Source: Tubulanus polymorphus
Taxonomy: Eukaryota; Nemertea; Palaeonemertea; Tubulaniformes; Tubulanidae
Assembly: GCF_964204645.1 (NCBI RefSeq)
Contig: NC_134036.1
Coordinates: 62,001 to 126,000, forward strand
Length of the DNA: 64,000 nucleotides
Direction: 5' to 3'
A model generated the notes under the pieces. It saw only the letters and a list, made by a program, of their open reading frames with translations, was not told where the DNA came from and made no database searches. The translations under genes and the position numbers were made by a program. Position 1 is the stretch's first letter. Each line of letters starts with the position of its first letter. Positions 46,430 to 57,779 of this stretch are shown in pieces.

Positions 46430-47310
46430 ACAGGTCAATTTGAAGGGGCTAAAAACATAAGATCCTGGATTTCTCTTGTTTGGCACTTCAATCCAAAAAC
46501 TAACTTTCTTAGATTTTTGGCAAAAAAATCGAATCTCTTCGATTTGCTTGAAATTTTAGTCCTAACTTTGCTCAGGGATGCGGATAGCAAATCTGCAATC
46601 AGATTTTGAATATCTCGAAAGATCTGGGGTCCAAGGCCTTTTGAAAATCTAGGGGGTCCCCCCAAAAAATTCGAATTTCTCATTTTTTGGGCCTCGGATC
46701 CAAAAACTAACTTCATTTTCATGATCAGCACCCCAAAAAACATGTCTGTAGTAAATTTAGTTAACATTGGGCCAAAAAAAAAATTTGGCTTTGTACCCCA
46801 TTTTTGGGGTGCATATTTTGGGCATTAAAACCCTTATTTGCCAACGAAGATGAATTCTGATTCAAAATCTGATTGCGGATCCGGAATCTACACCCCAGAA
46901 TACATCTTCCTACCAAGTTTCGAAAGAATCAGAGAAAAAAAATTTTTCGCCCAAAAAAAAACTCCTGGACTTACACCTTAGATTTTTGTCGTTTTTTGCC
47001 AAAAAATCGAATCTCTTCGATTTTCTTAAAATTTTAGTCCTTACTATTTTCAGGGGTGCTGATTCCAAATCTGCAATCAGATTTCGAATATCTCAAAAAC
47101 TCTGGGGTCCAGGGCCTTTTGCAAATTTAGGGGGTACCCCTAAGAATTCGAATTTCTCATTTTTGGGGCCTCGGATCCTAAAAATTCTTTCAGATTTGTA
47201 ATCAGCACCCCAGAATACATGTCTACACTAAATTTCATCGAAATTGGAGACAAAAAATATTTGACCCCTAACCCTCATTTTGGGGGGTACCTTAGATTGC
47301 CATTTCTCTG
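46430..47310. repeat. T-rich repeat block with ATCAGCACCCC words (unit A)
   Basis: Internally repetitive sequence with recurring words: AATCGAATCTCTTCGATTT (a 7-bp-arm hairpin), GATCAGCACCCCA, ACATGTCTGTA/ACATGTCTACA, GGGTCCAGGGCCTTTTG. It recurs at 52,540-53,400 and 57,780-58,540. Frames through it on both strands are not supported as coding. Confidence 0.85.
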
Positions 47311-47815
47311 ATACACCGCTAACTAGACTTAACTCTAACATAACTCACATTTATTAAGTTTCATGTATATTTTTTAGGATGTTTGTCATCAATATGGTGG
47401 AACTTGACGGATGTTATGATGGTCACTGATTCCCCCTCTACCTACAATCAGTAGAGAATTGATTTGAACATTATACAGACATTGATGCAGTGGAGCAGAT
47501 GGTGCAAGATGAACCAGGACGAACCCAGATAAACCAAGATGAACCCAGATAAACCAAGATGAACCAAGTAGAGCCGTGACTTATGGAAGAAATGCTAGAA
47601 ATTAATGTCTCATTTTAATAGTTATCAACAGGTACGTAGGCAATCGAGGCTGGAGACATGCTAGTTCATAGGGATAGGGATTTCTGAGACACACTATCTC
47701 TATTCTTAAGCCTAGTTAGTCTGTGAAACTCCCTGGCCCTGCTCCCTCTCTCTGTCAATCCCTAGCCTAGCGTCTAGAATGATGTTACATTGTTTACAGT
47801 GTTATTATATTGTAG

Positions 47816-47901
47816 ATAACAATGATCTGTACGTGTGGGATAGAAATAAACATGGCTCCTTAGCTTTAGGAAACATGGACGATCAATTCTTTCCGTTTAA
47901 G
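47816..47901 (+). CDS. RCC1L penultimate exon, copy B
   Basis: 86 nt, same acceptor (TTATATTGTAG), donor (GTAAGT) and phase as the exon at 44,143. It encodes NNDLYVWDRNKHGSLALGNM; the Gly of the conserved VWG blade motif is Asp, and a second Gly is Ala. The VWG glycine sits in a tight turn, so this copy looks weakened. Confidence 0.75.
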
Positions 47902-48141
47902 GTAAGTCTCGATTTCTCTAGATTTAAAACACTCCTAAAACATCACTCACTCCATATTTTGGAAAGAAATTTAATTTTAAGTTAGTTTCTATCCAACGGT
48001 GCATAGAGTTGTTGAGTTAGGAACAGACTCTACTGTACTGTAATAACATAACGCACCAGAAACATGTGTGAAACTGATGCGTCATAAATCTGATGTCTGA
48101 TATTGTAAATCTGATGTCTGATATTGTAAATCTGATTTCAG

Positions 48142-48219
48142 GTTTCGATTCCTGGGTTAGTTCAGTCAGTTCATTGCGGAGTTGATCACATGTTCGCTTT
48201 ATGCAAGACTTTAGTTTGA
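48142..48219 (+). CDS. RCC1L terminal exon, copy B
   Basis: 78 nt from acceptor CTGATTTCAG to TGA, in the same phase as the exon at 44,469; it encodes VSIPGLVQSVHCGVDHM followed by FALCKTLV. An AATAAA follows at 48,259. Confidence 0.75.
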   Translation, partial: VSIPGLVQSVHCGVDHMFALCKTLV

Positions 48220-48785
48220 TATTTAACTCTGATGCATGATACATTTTTGACTGAAATGAATAAATTTATCTATAAATTATTCACTAATTTTGTGGTGGTT
48301 GTTACTGAATTTTTTTTCTGGTTTCGTCTTTACACAGATTTGTGGTAAACGAGGTTCAACTGAAGTTTTTTCAGTTTTTGGCGCAAATTTGTAGTTGGTT
48401 TCATAAGGGAGAGTTAGATTTTAACCCGGACCAAGAAGGGTCGACCTAAATAGGATGTTAAATGGTTCATGAGCTGCAACGTTGATGGTACGGTTGGTTA
48501 AATGCACAATTATTTGAGAATAAAATTTAATTTGCTACAATTTCTCCCTGTGGCATGTGAGTCTGCTGCTTTACCGGATGCTAATACATTCCGCTAACAA
48601 AGGAGTTCCATCAAAAATGGCTTGAAAATCGTTTTAAAAATGAGATCCTCTTAGATAAAGCTTAAAATGTGATAGTACTATTTATACACAATGAAATCGA
48701 GTTACATGATGAACGAAATCCGGCGAAGAAAATATCCGTATTGCTCGCATGCCACAGTATAATTGTGAGGTTAAGCTAAATCGCA

Positions 48786-49415
48786 ACCGTACAGTGCTGC
48801 CCCTACGAATAACGATAGCGGAATTTCTGTGAACTAAAATAGCGGCACATATTTACCGCTGGAATATACATCTCATTATTACGTACAATACGGACAACTG
48901 TGTCGCCTAATTCTGATTAAATATGATACCATGAATATGTTATAATTTTTGAATGATATTTCCTTATTTTTTAGGTAACGATATTCAATTTTTTTTAGCT
49001 AAAATTCACTTCACATCAATTAATTAGTATTTATATACAGAATAAATTATTCATTTACATTTTTGAATGATCATTTATCATCTGAATAAACAAAATCTTC
49101 ATATCTTCCTTCGATATTATTTTAGTTGCGTGCAAATAAGCGGAGAACATACAAACACCTGTCGCTCTTTGCCAGACGATACTAGAAATATCCCGATTCA
49201 AATTTACTGTTTTAATGTTAATTCTTTTATAGAAAAATTGTTTGGTTCAATTGTTACAGAGCAGTTTAAGGTTTTGAGAATTTTCCTCGGAATCCGGCCC
49301 GCATATCGGTAATTAGTTCGTCCATTACCACCGTTCAAAGACTCTGGCAACCGAGAATTATGTTAGTTCATTTTTTCCCCGCTATCGTTATACAAAGGGG
49401 CAGCACAAGACGGTC
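48786..49415. mobile_element. Possible foldback/MITE-like element in unit B
   Basis: The left end ACCGTACAGTGCTGCCCC with TACGAATAACGATAGCGG is the inverse complement, with few changes, of the right end CCGCTATCGTTATACAAAGG with GGCAGCACAAGACGGT. About 630 bp lies between the outer ends. The corresponding element in unit D spans about 54,897-56,055 and has an internal second left end. No coding capacity is seen. Confidence 0.6.
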
Positions 49416-50235
49416 GATATGGAAATTGCGCACGGTGGAGCGCGCTCAATTCAATCGCTAATTCTTTATTTACAGTGAAACTAAGTCTCTCCAATTGATA
49501 AAGACTTAAAAGCCGCAATGATTCTCAATGTACGAATTTTGATATTGGTTAAAAAGATAAGAATTCATGAGATTTTGTGCCCTCACAGATACAGCACTGA
49601 GCAGGGACCTCCACAGTGAGAGAATAACCTGCTTCCAATAACCTGCTAGGCCGCCCGTACTAGTTAGTTACCTAATCGTTGGTGGTAAGCTTTTTATTAT
49701 CGGATGGGCTTATACCAATAAGCCAATACCAATGTGGTTTGTGAAAATATCCGATCGTGAAACTAAACCACAGACAGGTTACTCAGTGACTACAGGCCGT
49801 TCTGAGCCGCGTGTTGCGCGTAGTTTCACAAATCTTGATGAGCAAATCGGTAATTAGTTCGTCCCCTACGGCCATTCGAAGACTCCAGCTGTGAACACAG
49901 ATAAACCAAGATGAACCGGGATGAACCCAGATAAACCAAGATGAACCAGGACGAACCAAGTAGAGTCGTCGTGACTAATGGAAGTAATGCTAGAAATTGA
50001 TGTCTCATTTTAATAGTTATCAATAGGTATGTAGGCAATCGAGGCTGGAGACATGCTATTAGTACATAAGGATAGGGATTTCTGAGACACACTATCTCTA
50101 TTCTTAAGCCTAGTTACTCTGTGAAACTCCCTGGTCCTACTCCCTCTATACATAAACCCTGCTCCCTCCCTCTATCAGTCCCTAGCTTAGTGTCTAGAAT
50201 GATGTTACAATGTTTGCAATGTTATTATATTGTAG

Positions 50236-50321
50236 ATAACAATGATCTGTACGTGTGGGATAGAAATAAACATGGCTCCTTAGGTTTAGGAAACATGGAC
50301 GATCAATTCTTTCCGTTTAAG
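50236..50321 (+). CDS. RCC1L penultimate exon, copy C
   Basis: 86 nt with intact splice sites. It has VWD, as in copy B, but otherwise matches copy A (SLGLGN). It sits in a unit whose spacer is of the A type, so the copy is a mosaic. Confidence 0.75.
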
Positions 50322-50560
50322 GTAAGTCTCGATTTCTCTAGATTTAAAACACTCCTAAAACATCACTCACTCCATATTTTGGAAAGAAATTAATTTCAAG
50401 TTTATTTCTCCACGACGGTGCATAGAGTTGTTGAGTTAGGAACAGACTCTACTGTACTGTAATAACATAACGCACCAGAAACATGTGTGAAACTGATGCG
50501 TCATAAATCTGATGTCTGATATTGTAAATCTGATGTCTGATATTGTAAATCTGATTTCAG

Positions 50561-50638
50561 GTTTCGATTCCTGGGTTAGTTCAGTCAGTTCATTGCGGAG
50601 TTGATCACATGTTCGCTTTATGCAAGACTTTGGTTTGA
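50561..50638 (+). CDS. RCC1L terminal exon, copy C
   Basis: Intact 78-nt exon ending in TGA; protein identical to copy B (VDHM). No AATAAA lies close after the stop. Confidence 0.72.
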   Translation, partial: VSIPGLVQSVHCGVDHMFALCKTLV

Positions 50639-53600
50639 TATTTAACTCAATTTAATTTTCTAATTTTTATTGTTAAGAATCAGGAAAAATTCAACAATTA
50701 AAAAACTTATTTCACATTTTGCGAAGTTTTGTTTTTGTCGCCGATTCACGAGGAATGAAATTAGAATCCAATAATTCAAAGATTGCTTCAATTGTTTCGT
50801 GTCAAACTTGAAAATGAGATCTGTTTCGTCTCACAGATTTTCTCTTTGGTTTGAATTGTTTACATCATCAGCAATGAATGGTACTAGTGTCCTCACCACC
50901 TCGCTACAACACTGAGGTTTTCCTTTAAAGTTTAAAAAGAAAATCATTTAAAACATGAATTTCCCCAGTTTTTCCCCATCTGGACGTGTTTTATCATTTA
51001 TAGACAGGAATTTTGTATGAGGAATGCATTGCTGAAAGATATCTAATGTAATATCATTGCTTTGTGACTAGAACATGATTAATTAATATAATATATCAAT
51101 TATTATGAATGCCAAGCGGTGCGAGCAGAGGCGAAAATTCAGGTGGAATTCGTTAGAAAAAACTTCATTTTATTCATTAATTCTATTATCGAACAGTTGG
51201 AGAAGTTTATGAGACCATTTCGAGTTTTATTAGAATAAGTCTGGAAAATCTGATAGTGCTTCTGTTCACCGTCGATATAGTGGCGGCAGCACCGTACGGT
51301 ACAAAGGCTACATCACTGCTTTTCAGATAGTGTTACCAATCACCGCTGTGAGCGAGGGCAGCACCGTACGGTAAACTTGCACTTAGGCGATATCGGTATG
51401 CGAGGTAGCCGCCAACTCAGAATTAGTGGCAGCACCGTACAGTACAATGTAATATCGGAGTGAAATTTTGTTTAACATCTCTATATTGTTTTTATTTCAT
51501 ATGAAATGGGATTGAAAATAAACTAAAAGAATAACAGAATCTGATCGAAGTAATTTGTATGTCGTTTGGTAATTAGTTCACCTGATCTCCGCAGTCAGTG
51601 AGGGCAGCACTATACGGTCTAACTAGCCTAGGTATGCGAGGTTTCTAGACGCGCGACACGTAGATTATGTGGGACTTCCGCGGTTTTATTTCTTGCCGTT
51701 TTTACCGAATTTATTCGTTATAAATGCTGATTTCGGAGCGATTTAGATGTTTAAAGAAGAAATATGAACGATATCATCTAGAAGTCGAGTAAATAGATCG
51801 ATTTCAGTGAATATTTTCGCCAAATTATTCAAAATTAATCCAAATATCGCCTTGAAGTGACCAATTCAATTCAATCGCAAATAATTGTGAGTTTATTAAC
51901 TTACCAGAAACTGTACAGCATTGAGTGTTTTGTGGCGGGTCAGAAGAGCGCGTACAACTATTAATTATTAACTGATTGACTGAAATTTTAGTTAGGCCGA
52001 TAAACTGAAAAAATAGTTAAAGGCAAAAGTTAAAACAATAAAAAATCTTATTTCTTGTACATACCCACATTTATAAATGCAATTTGTGTACATACAACAA
52101 CACAAATTATCAATTTAATTCCAACTGGTGACATCTTCGAAAACCCCTGTAATTATAAACAAATTCTGGTAAATTTGCTGCGATAGTGCACTAACTGAGA
52201 CTGAGCTAGACTCGAATTCTTCTGACTGAATTATCACACAAATCAATAAGATCATCAACAATTGAATGTTAATTTAATTTACAAAATGTGACTAGGAATT
52301 ATTAGCATCATTGATTGTATTTGATACAGATACGAGCATTAATACATTGAGTAATTGTGTGCCTGGTTATAACTGAATTTCTTCTTGAGAAAAGAGATGT
52401 TTGTAGATGTCTGAAACCATGTGATAGTTACTTGAATTAATGGGTTTTTTAGTTAATTGATCAATTTCTATCTAAAAATTGATTTAATATTTCATATCAG
52501 CTGTTAAAAAGACATCAACAGGTCAATTTGAAGGGGCTAAAAACATAAAATCCTGGATTTCTCTTGTTTGGCACTTCAATCCAAAAACTAATTTTCTTAG
52601 ATTTTTTTGCAATTTTTGGCGAAAAAATCGAATCTCTTCGATTTGCTTGAAATTTTAGTCCTTACTATTTTAAGGGATGCGGATTGCAAATCTGCAATCA
52701 GATTTTAAATATCTCGAAAGATCTGGGGTCCAAGGCCTTTTGAAAATCTAGGGGGTCCCCCAAAAAATTCGAATTTCTCATTTTTTGGGCCTTGGATCCA
52801 AAAACTAACTTCATTTTCATGATCAGCACCCCAAAAAACATGTCTGTAGTAAATTTAGTTAACATTGGGCCAAAAAAAAAATTTGGCTTTGTACCCCATT
52901 TTTGGGGTGCATATTTTGGGCATTAAAACCCTTATTTGCCAATGAAGATGAATTCCGATTCAAAATCTGATTGCGGATCCGGAATCTACACTTCAGAATA
53001 CATCTTCTTACCAAGGTTCGAAGGAATCAGAGAAAAAAAATTTTTCGCCGAAAAAAAACTCCTGGACTTACACCTTAGATTTTTGCCGTTTTTTGCCAAA
53101 AAATCGAATCTCTTCGATTTGCTTAAAATTTTCGTCCTTACTATTTTCAGGGGTGCTGATTCCAAATCTGTAATCAGATTTCGGATATCTCGAAAACTCT
53201 GGGGTCCAGGGCCTTTTGAAAATTTAGGGGGTACCCCTAAGAATTCGAATTTCTCATTTTTGGGGCCTCGGATCCTAAAAATTCTTTCAGATTTGTGATC
53301 AGTACCCCAGAATACATGTCTATTCTAAATTTCATCGAAATTGGAGACAAAAAATATTTGACCCCTAACCCTCATTTTGGGGGGTACCTTAGTTTGCCAT
53401 TTCTCTGATACACCGGTTACTAGACTTAATTCTAACTCTAACTCAAATCTATCAAGTTTCATGTATATTTTTTAGGATGTTTGTCATCAATATGGTGGAA
53501 CTATTGACGGATGTTATGGTGGTCACTGATTCCCCCTTTACCTACAATCAGTAGAGAATTGATTTGAACATTATACAGACATTGATGCAGTGGAGCAGAT

Positions 53601-53901
53601 GGTGCAAGATGAACCAGGACGAACCAGATAAACCAAGATGAACCAGGATGAACCCAGATAAACCAAGATTAACCAGGATGAACCCAGATAAACCAAGATG
53701 AACCAAGTAGAGTCGTGACTAATGGAAGTAATGCTAGAAATCGATGTCTCATTTTAATAGTTATCAATAGGTACGTAGGCAATTGAGGCTGGAGACATGC
53801 TAGTTAGTCTGTGAAACTCCCTGGCCCTGCTCCCTCTCTATCAATCCCTAGCCTAGCGACTAGAATGATGTTACAATGTTTGCAATGTTATTATATTGTA
53901 G

Positions 53902-53987
53902 ATAACAATGATCTGTACGTGTGGGGTAGAAATAAACATGGCGCATTAGGTTTAGGAAACATGGACGATCAATTCTTTCCGTTTAAG
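53902..53987 (+). CDS. RCC1L penultimate exon, copy D
   Basis: 86 nt with intact splice sites, keeping VWG and reading KHGALGLGN. Together with the downstream AATAAA this makes copy D a strong candidate for the functional 3' end. Confidence 0.75.
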
Positions 53988-54230
53988 GTAAGTCTCGATT
54001 TCTCTAGATTTAAAACACTCCTAAAACATCACTCACTCCATATTTTGGAAAGAAATTTAATTTTAAGTTTATTTCTCCACGACGGTGCATAGAGTTGTTG
54101 AGTTAGGAACAGACTCTACTGTACTGTAATAACATAACGCACCAGAAACAACATGTGTGAAACTGATTCGTCATAAATCTGATGTCTGATATTTTAAATC
54201 TGATGTCTGATATTGTAAATCTGATTTCAG

Positions 54231-54308
54231 GTTTCGGTTCCTGGGTTAGTTCAGTCAGTTCATTGCGGCGTTGATCACATGTTCACTTTATGCAAGACTT
54301 TAGTTTGA
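54231..54308 (+). CDS. RCC1L terminal exon, copy D
   Basis: Acceptor CTGATTTCAG to TGA; encodes VSVPGLVQSVHCGVDHM followed by FTLCKTLV. The VDHM and Thr-Leu residues agree with the human protein end (VDHMVTL) better than copy A does. Poly(A) signals AATAAATAAA begin 40 bases after the stop. Confidence 0.75.
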   Translation, partial: VSVPGLVQSVHCGVDHMFTLCKTLV

Positions 54309-57300
54309 TATTTAACTCTGATGCATGATACATTTTTCAATGAAATTAATAAATAAATGTATCTATCAATTATTCACCAATTTTGTGGTGGTTGTTACTG
54401 ATTTTCTGTTCTAGTTTCAGTGGAATCTCGTTGATATGAATCTTGTGGGATGCAATTGTTATATTAAACTGGTTTCGCCTTTATACAGATTTGTCGTATT
54501 AACGAGGTTCAACTGAAGTTTTTCCAGTTTTTGGCGCAGGAAGGGTTCAATTTTAACCCTGACCAAGAAAGGTCGACATAAATAGGATGTTTAATGATTT
54601 GCGTACTGCAACTTTGATGGTAGTGTTGGTTGAATGCTCAATTTTGGAAAATAAAATTTAATTTGATTGAAATTCTTCCTGTGGCATGTGAGTCTATCGC
54701 TTTTTTACCGGATGATAATACAATCCGCTGACAAAAGAGTTCTATAAAAATGGCTTAAAAATCGTTTTAAAAAGAAGATCCTCTTAGATGAAGCTAACAA
54801 GTTAAAAGAATTAACAATATACAATGAAATCGTGCCAAATAATGAACGAAATTCGACTGAAAAAAATTCTGTATTACTCGCGCGTGAATCGGTGTGAACC
54901 GTACAGTGCTGCCCCTACGAATAACGATAGCGGAATTTCTGTGAACTAAAATACTGGCGGATATTTACCGCATATATACATCTCATTATTACGTACAATA
55001 CGGACCATTGTGTCGTCTAATTCTGATTAATTATGAAATTGTGGATACTTTCTAATTTTTGAATGATATTTCCTTATTTTTTTAGTGACGATATTCCTTT
55101 TTTTTTCTAAAAATAACTTACTTATCAATTAATTATTATTTATACAGAATGAATTATTCATTTACATTTTTGAATTTATCCTGAATTTGACATACTTCCA
55201 TATTTTTCCTTCGATATATTTCAATTGCGTGAAAAGGGAACATACAAACAAAAAATCATTGATAATCATTGATAAGTTTGAAAATCATTTTGTAGATAAG
55301 ACCCTCTTCTATATAGCTTAAAAGTTAATAGAATTATTGATATACAACGAAATCGTGTTAAATAATGAACGAAATTCGCCAAAGAGAAATATCTGTATTA
55401 CTCGCATGCCACAGTAAGATAGCGAAGCTAAGTCAAATGTTAACCGTACAGTGCTGCCCCTATGAATTACGATAGCGGAATTACTGTGAACTAAAATAGC
55501 GGTGCATATTTACCGCCGGAATATACATCTCATTATTACATACAATATAGACCAGTGCGTCGCCTAATTCTAACTAAATATGATACTATAAATACGTTCT
55601 GAATTATAGATGATATTTCCTTATTTTTTTAGGAAACGATATTCAATTTTTTAGCTAAAATTCAAATTAGCTTCAATTAATTAGTACTATATACATAATG
55701 AATTATTCATTTACATTTTGAATGATCATTTATCATTTGAATTGACGAACTTTCTATTTTTCCTTCGCGCAAATAATCAGGGAACATTCAAATACCTCTC
55801 GCTCTCTGCCAGACGATACTAGAAATATCCCAATTCAAATTTCCTCTTTTAAGGCTTTTTCTTTGAAAGAAAAAGAGTTTGGTTCAAACGTGTAAAAGCA
55901 GTTTTAAGAGTTTGAGAATTTTTCTCGGAATCCGGCCCGCAAATCGGTAATTAGTTCGTTCACTACGGCCGTTCGAAGACTCCGGCAAGCGAGTATTATA
56001 TTAGTTCACGTTTTCCCCGCTATCTTTATACATAGGGGCAGCACAAGACGGTCGATATGGAAATCGCGCTCTGTGGAGCGCACTCAATTCATTCTTTATT
56101 GACAATGAAACTATTCTCTAAATCATGCAATTGATAAAGACTTTAAAGCCACAATGACTCTAAATGTACGAATTGGTTAAAAAGGTAAGAATTCATGAGA
56201 TGTTTTGCCCTCACAGACACAGCAGGGACCTACATTGTCACTGGAGTAGGCTACAGTACAACTCCAGCGACAATAACCTTTCTGCTTGGCTACAACTCCA
56301 GCGACAATAACCTTTCTGCTTGTTGGCTACCACTTTCAAGTTTCACTTTTTTATTAGGCCGTACTCTAGCCGCGTGCACTGAGCTCAGGCGCAGGCGATA
56401 GTTTCACAAATCTTGATGAGCTGTTGTTACAATTCCTGTTAATTCTTCCTCTTTTCCACATGTTCAGCAGGTTACCGCCACCAGCTGACTGTCGACCAGT
56501 TTCACTGCCGGTTTTCTCCCAGCAGAGGGTGGCTCGTTTTGTGTAAAAACAAGAATCTGTTAATCCACAGTGTCTATAGTTATAGTATGTATCTAATATA
56601 ACATTATTTTATATATATAATAGACACAAGGATTAACAGATTATCGTTTTTCCACTATTTACAACACTCACTGGAGCACCTTTGGTTTTTCCAAGCTTTC
56701 AGATGCCTTCCTGTAATTGTACTTTCCTCCCTCAACCTCGCACCCCATCCTCCCTCAACCTCTCACCCCATCCTCCCCAACCTCTCACCCCATCCTCCCT
56801 CAACCTCTCACCCCATCCTCCCCAACCTCTCACCCCATCCTCCCTTAATCTCTCACCCCATCCTCCCCCAACCTCTCAGTCAGTCTCTCTCTTAATGTGA
56901 TTTCAATTTTATATTTCAGGTTTTCCTATCCGGATTGTGGGTCAACTTCATCATGAATACTGGACGTGGTGGACTTCAACTGAAATTCATCAGTTTTACT
57001 TCTTCGGTCAACTTCTTCTGGACTACTAGTGAACTTACCAGACTATACGTGAACTTACCGGACTGCGTGTGAACTATATGTGCACTTACCCAACTACATG
57101 TGAACTATATGTGCACTAACCGGACTAAATGTGAACTAAATGGACTACATGTGAACTAACTGGACTATACGTGAACTTACTGGACTATACGTGGATTGAT
57201 ACTCGTAAAAATAATCAGTGGTGGATTCCTGGAGATGTGGAACTCAGTATGTGGAATTGTGGAACTCGGTGGACTATTATTACTGCTAGGGTGAGTAGAA

Positions 57301-57324
57301 TTTCAGTCTCAAGTCTCAGAAACA
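54309..57324. other. Spacer after the last RCC1L exon copy
   Basis: Unit-B-type spacer to about 56,430. Then unique AT-rich sequence, a CCTCAACCTCTCACCCCAT minisatellite (56,725-56,880) and GGACTACATGTGAACTA-type words (57,020-57,190). No further exon is supported. Confidence 0.55.
56725..56880. repeat. CCTCACCCCATCCTCC minisatellite
   Basis: Six or so units of about 20-24 bp (CTCAACCTCTCACCCCATCC and variants). Confidence 0.9.
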
Positions 57325-57330
57325 ATTATG

Positions 57331-57641
57331 CAGAGATGCTAGTTTTCCGGAAATATCCGGAATTCCGGAAATTTAGGATCGCCGATGTCAATAAGACCAG
57401 TTCAAATACGGTAGTGGCGGGAAAAAAGATATTCTTCGTCACCCGGATAGCGCGCGGCATAAGAAGGCAGCGAGGGATGTGAAGCACAACGAATGCCTGC
57501 CGTCGTATTTTCAGATGAAAGATGCCGATCGTGATACTGCATCTCCGGCGATGCAAAAACGCAAAATTTTTTCTGGGGGAGAATTTTTCAGACCCCCGTT
57601 CTAAATTCCGGAATTTTGGCACTTTGGCCCAAGCATCTCTG
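57331..57641. mobile_element. 311-bp non-autonomous DNA transposon with flanking direct repeats
   Basis: It starts CAGAGATGCTAGTTTTCCGG and ends CTTTGGCCCAAGCATCTCTG, giving terminal inverted repeats of at least 10 bp (CAGAGATGCT), with further mirrored TTCCGGAATT words inside. The 6-bp sequence ATTATG lies immediately outside both ends (57,325-57,330 and 57,642-57,647) as a target-site duplication. A 112-codon minus-strand frame spans it but has no recognised motif. The superfamily cannot be assigned from TIR and TSD alone. Confidence 0.82.
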
Positions 57642-57779
57642 ATTATGAGTGAACAGTTACACATCTGTAAACATAGTGTTTACTGCATTTCATAAGAATT
57701 GTCATTGGAGTTATTTGTAGCAGCCTGTAATTGTGTTGCAGGAATTATAATTCATGGTTTAAGTAAGAGCATCAATTTT

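Larger units (their letters stand above)
44103..47775 (+). repeat. RCC1L terminal-exon array, unit A (long, 3,673 bp)
   Basis: The unit starts at AGAATGATGTTACATT, 40 bp before exon 44,143, and contains the last two RCC1L exons, a long spacer with GCAGCACCGTACGGT words (45,183-45,518), AT-rich sequence, a T-rich repeat block (46,430-47,310) and a GATGAACCCAGATAAACC minisatellite (47,508-47,575). Unit C has the same layout. Confidence 0.88.
47776..50195 (+). repeat. RCC1L terminal-exon array, unit B (short, 2,420 bp)
   Basis: A second copy of the two terminal exons followed by a different spacer. It includes AATAAA at 48,259-48,264, about 40 bp after the stop, and an inverted pair of GGGGCAGCAC...ACGG sequences at 48,786-48,825 and 49,380-49,415. 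Unit D shares this spacer. Confidence 0.88.
50196..53861 (+). repeat. RCC1L terminal-exon array, unit C (long, 3,666 bp)
   Basis: A copy of unit A in spacer content and order (GCAGCACCGTACGGT words at 51,283-51,442 and about 51,602; T-rich block at 52,540-53,400; minisatellite at 53,610-53,705), but its exon 10 carries the Trp-Asp variant of unit B. Confidence 0.88.
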
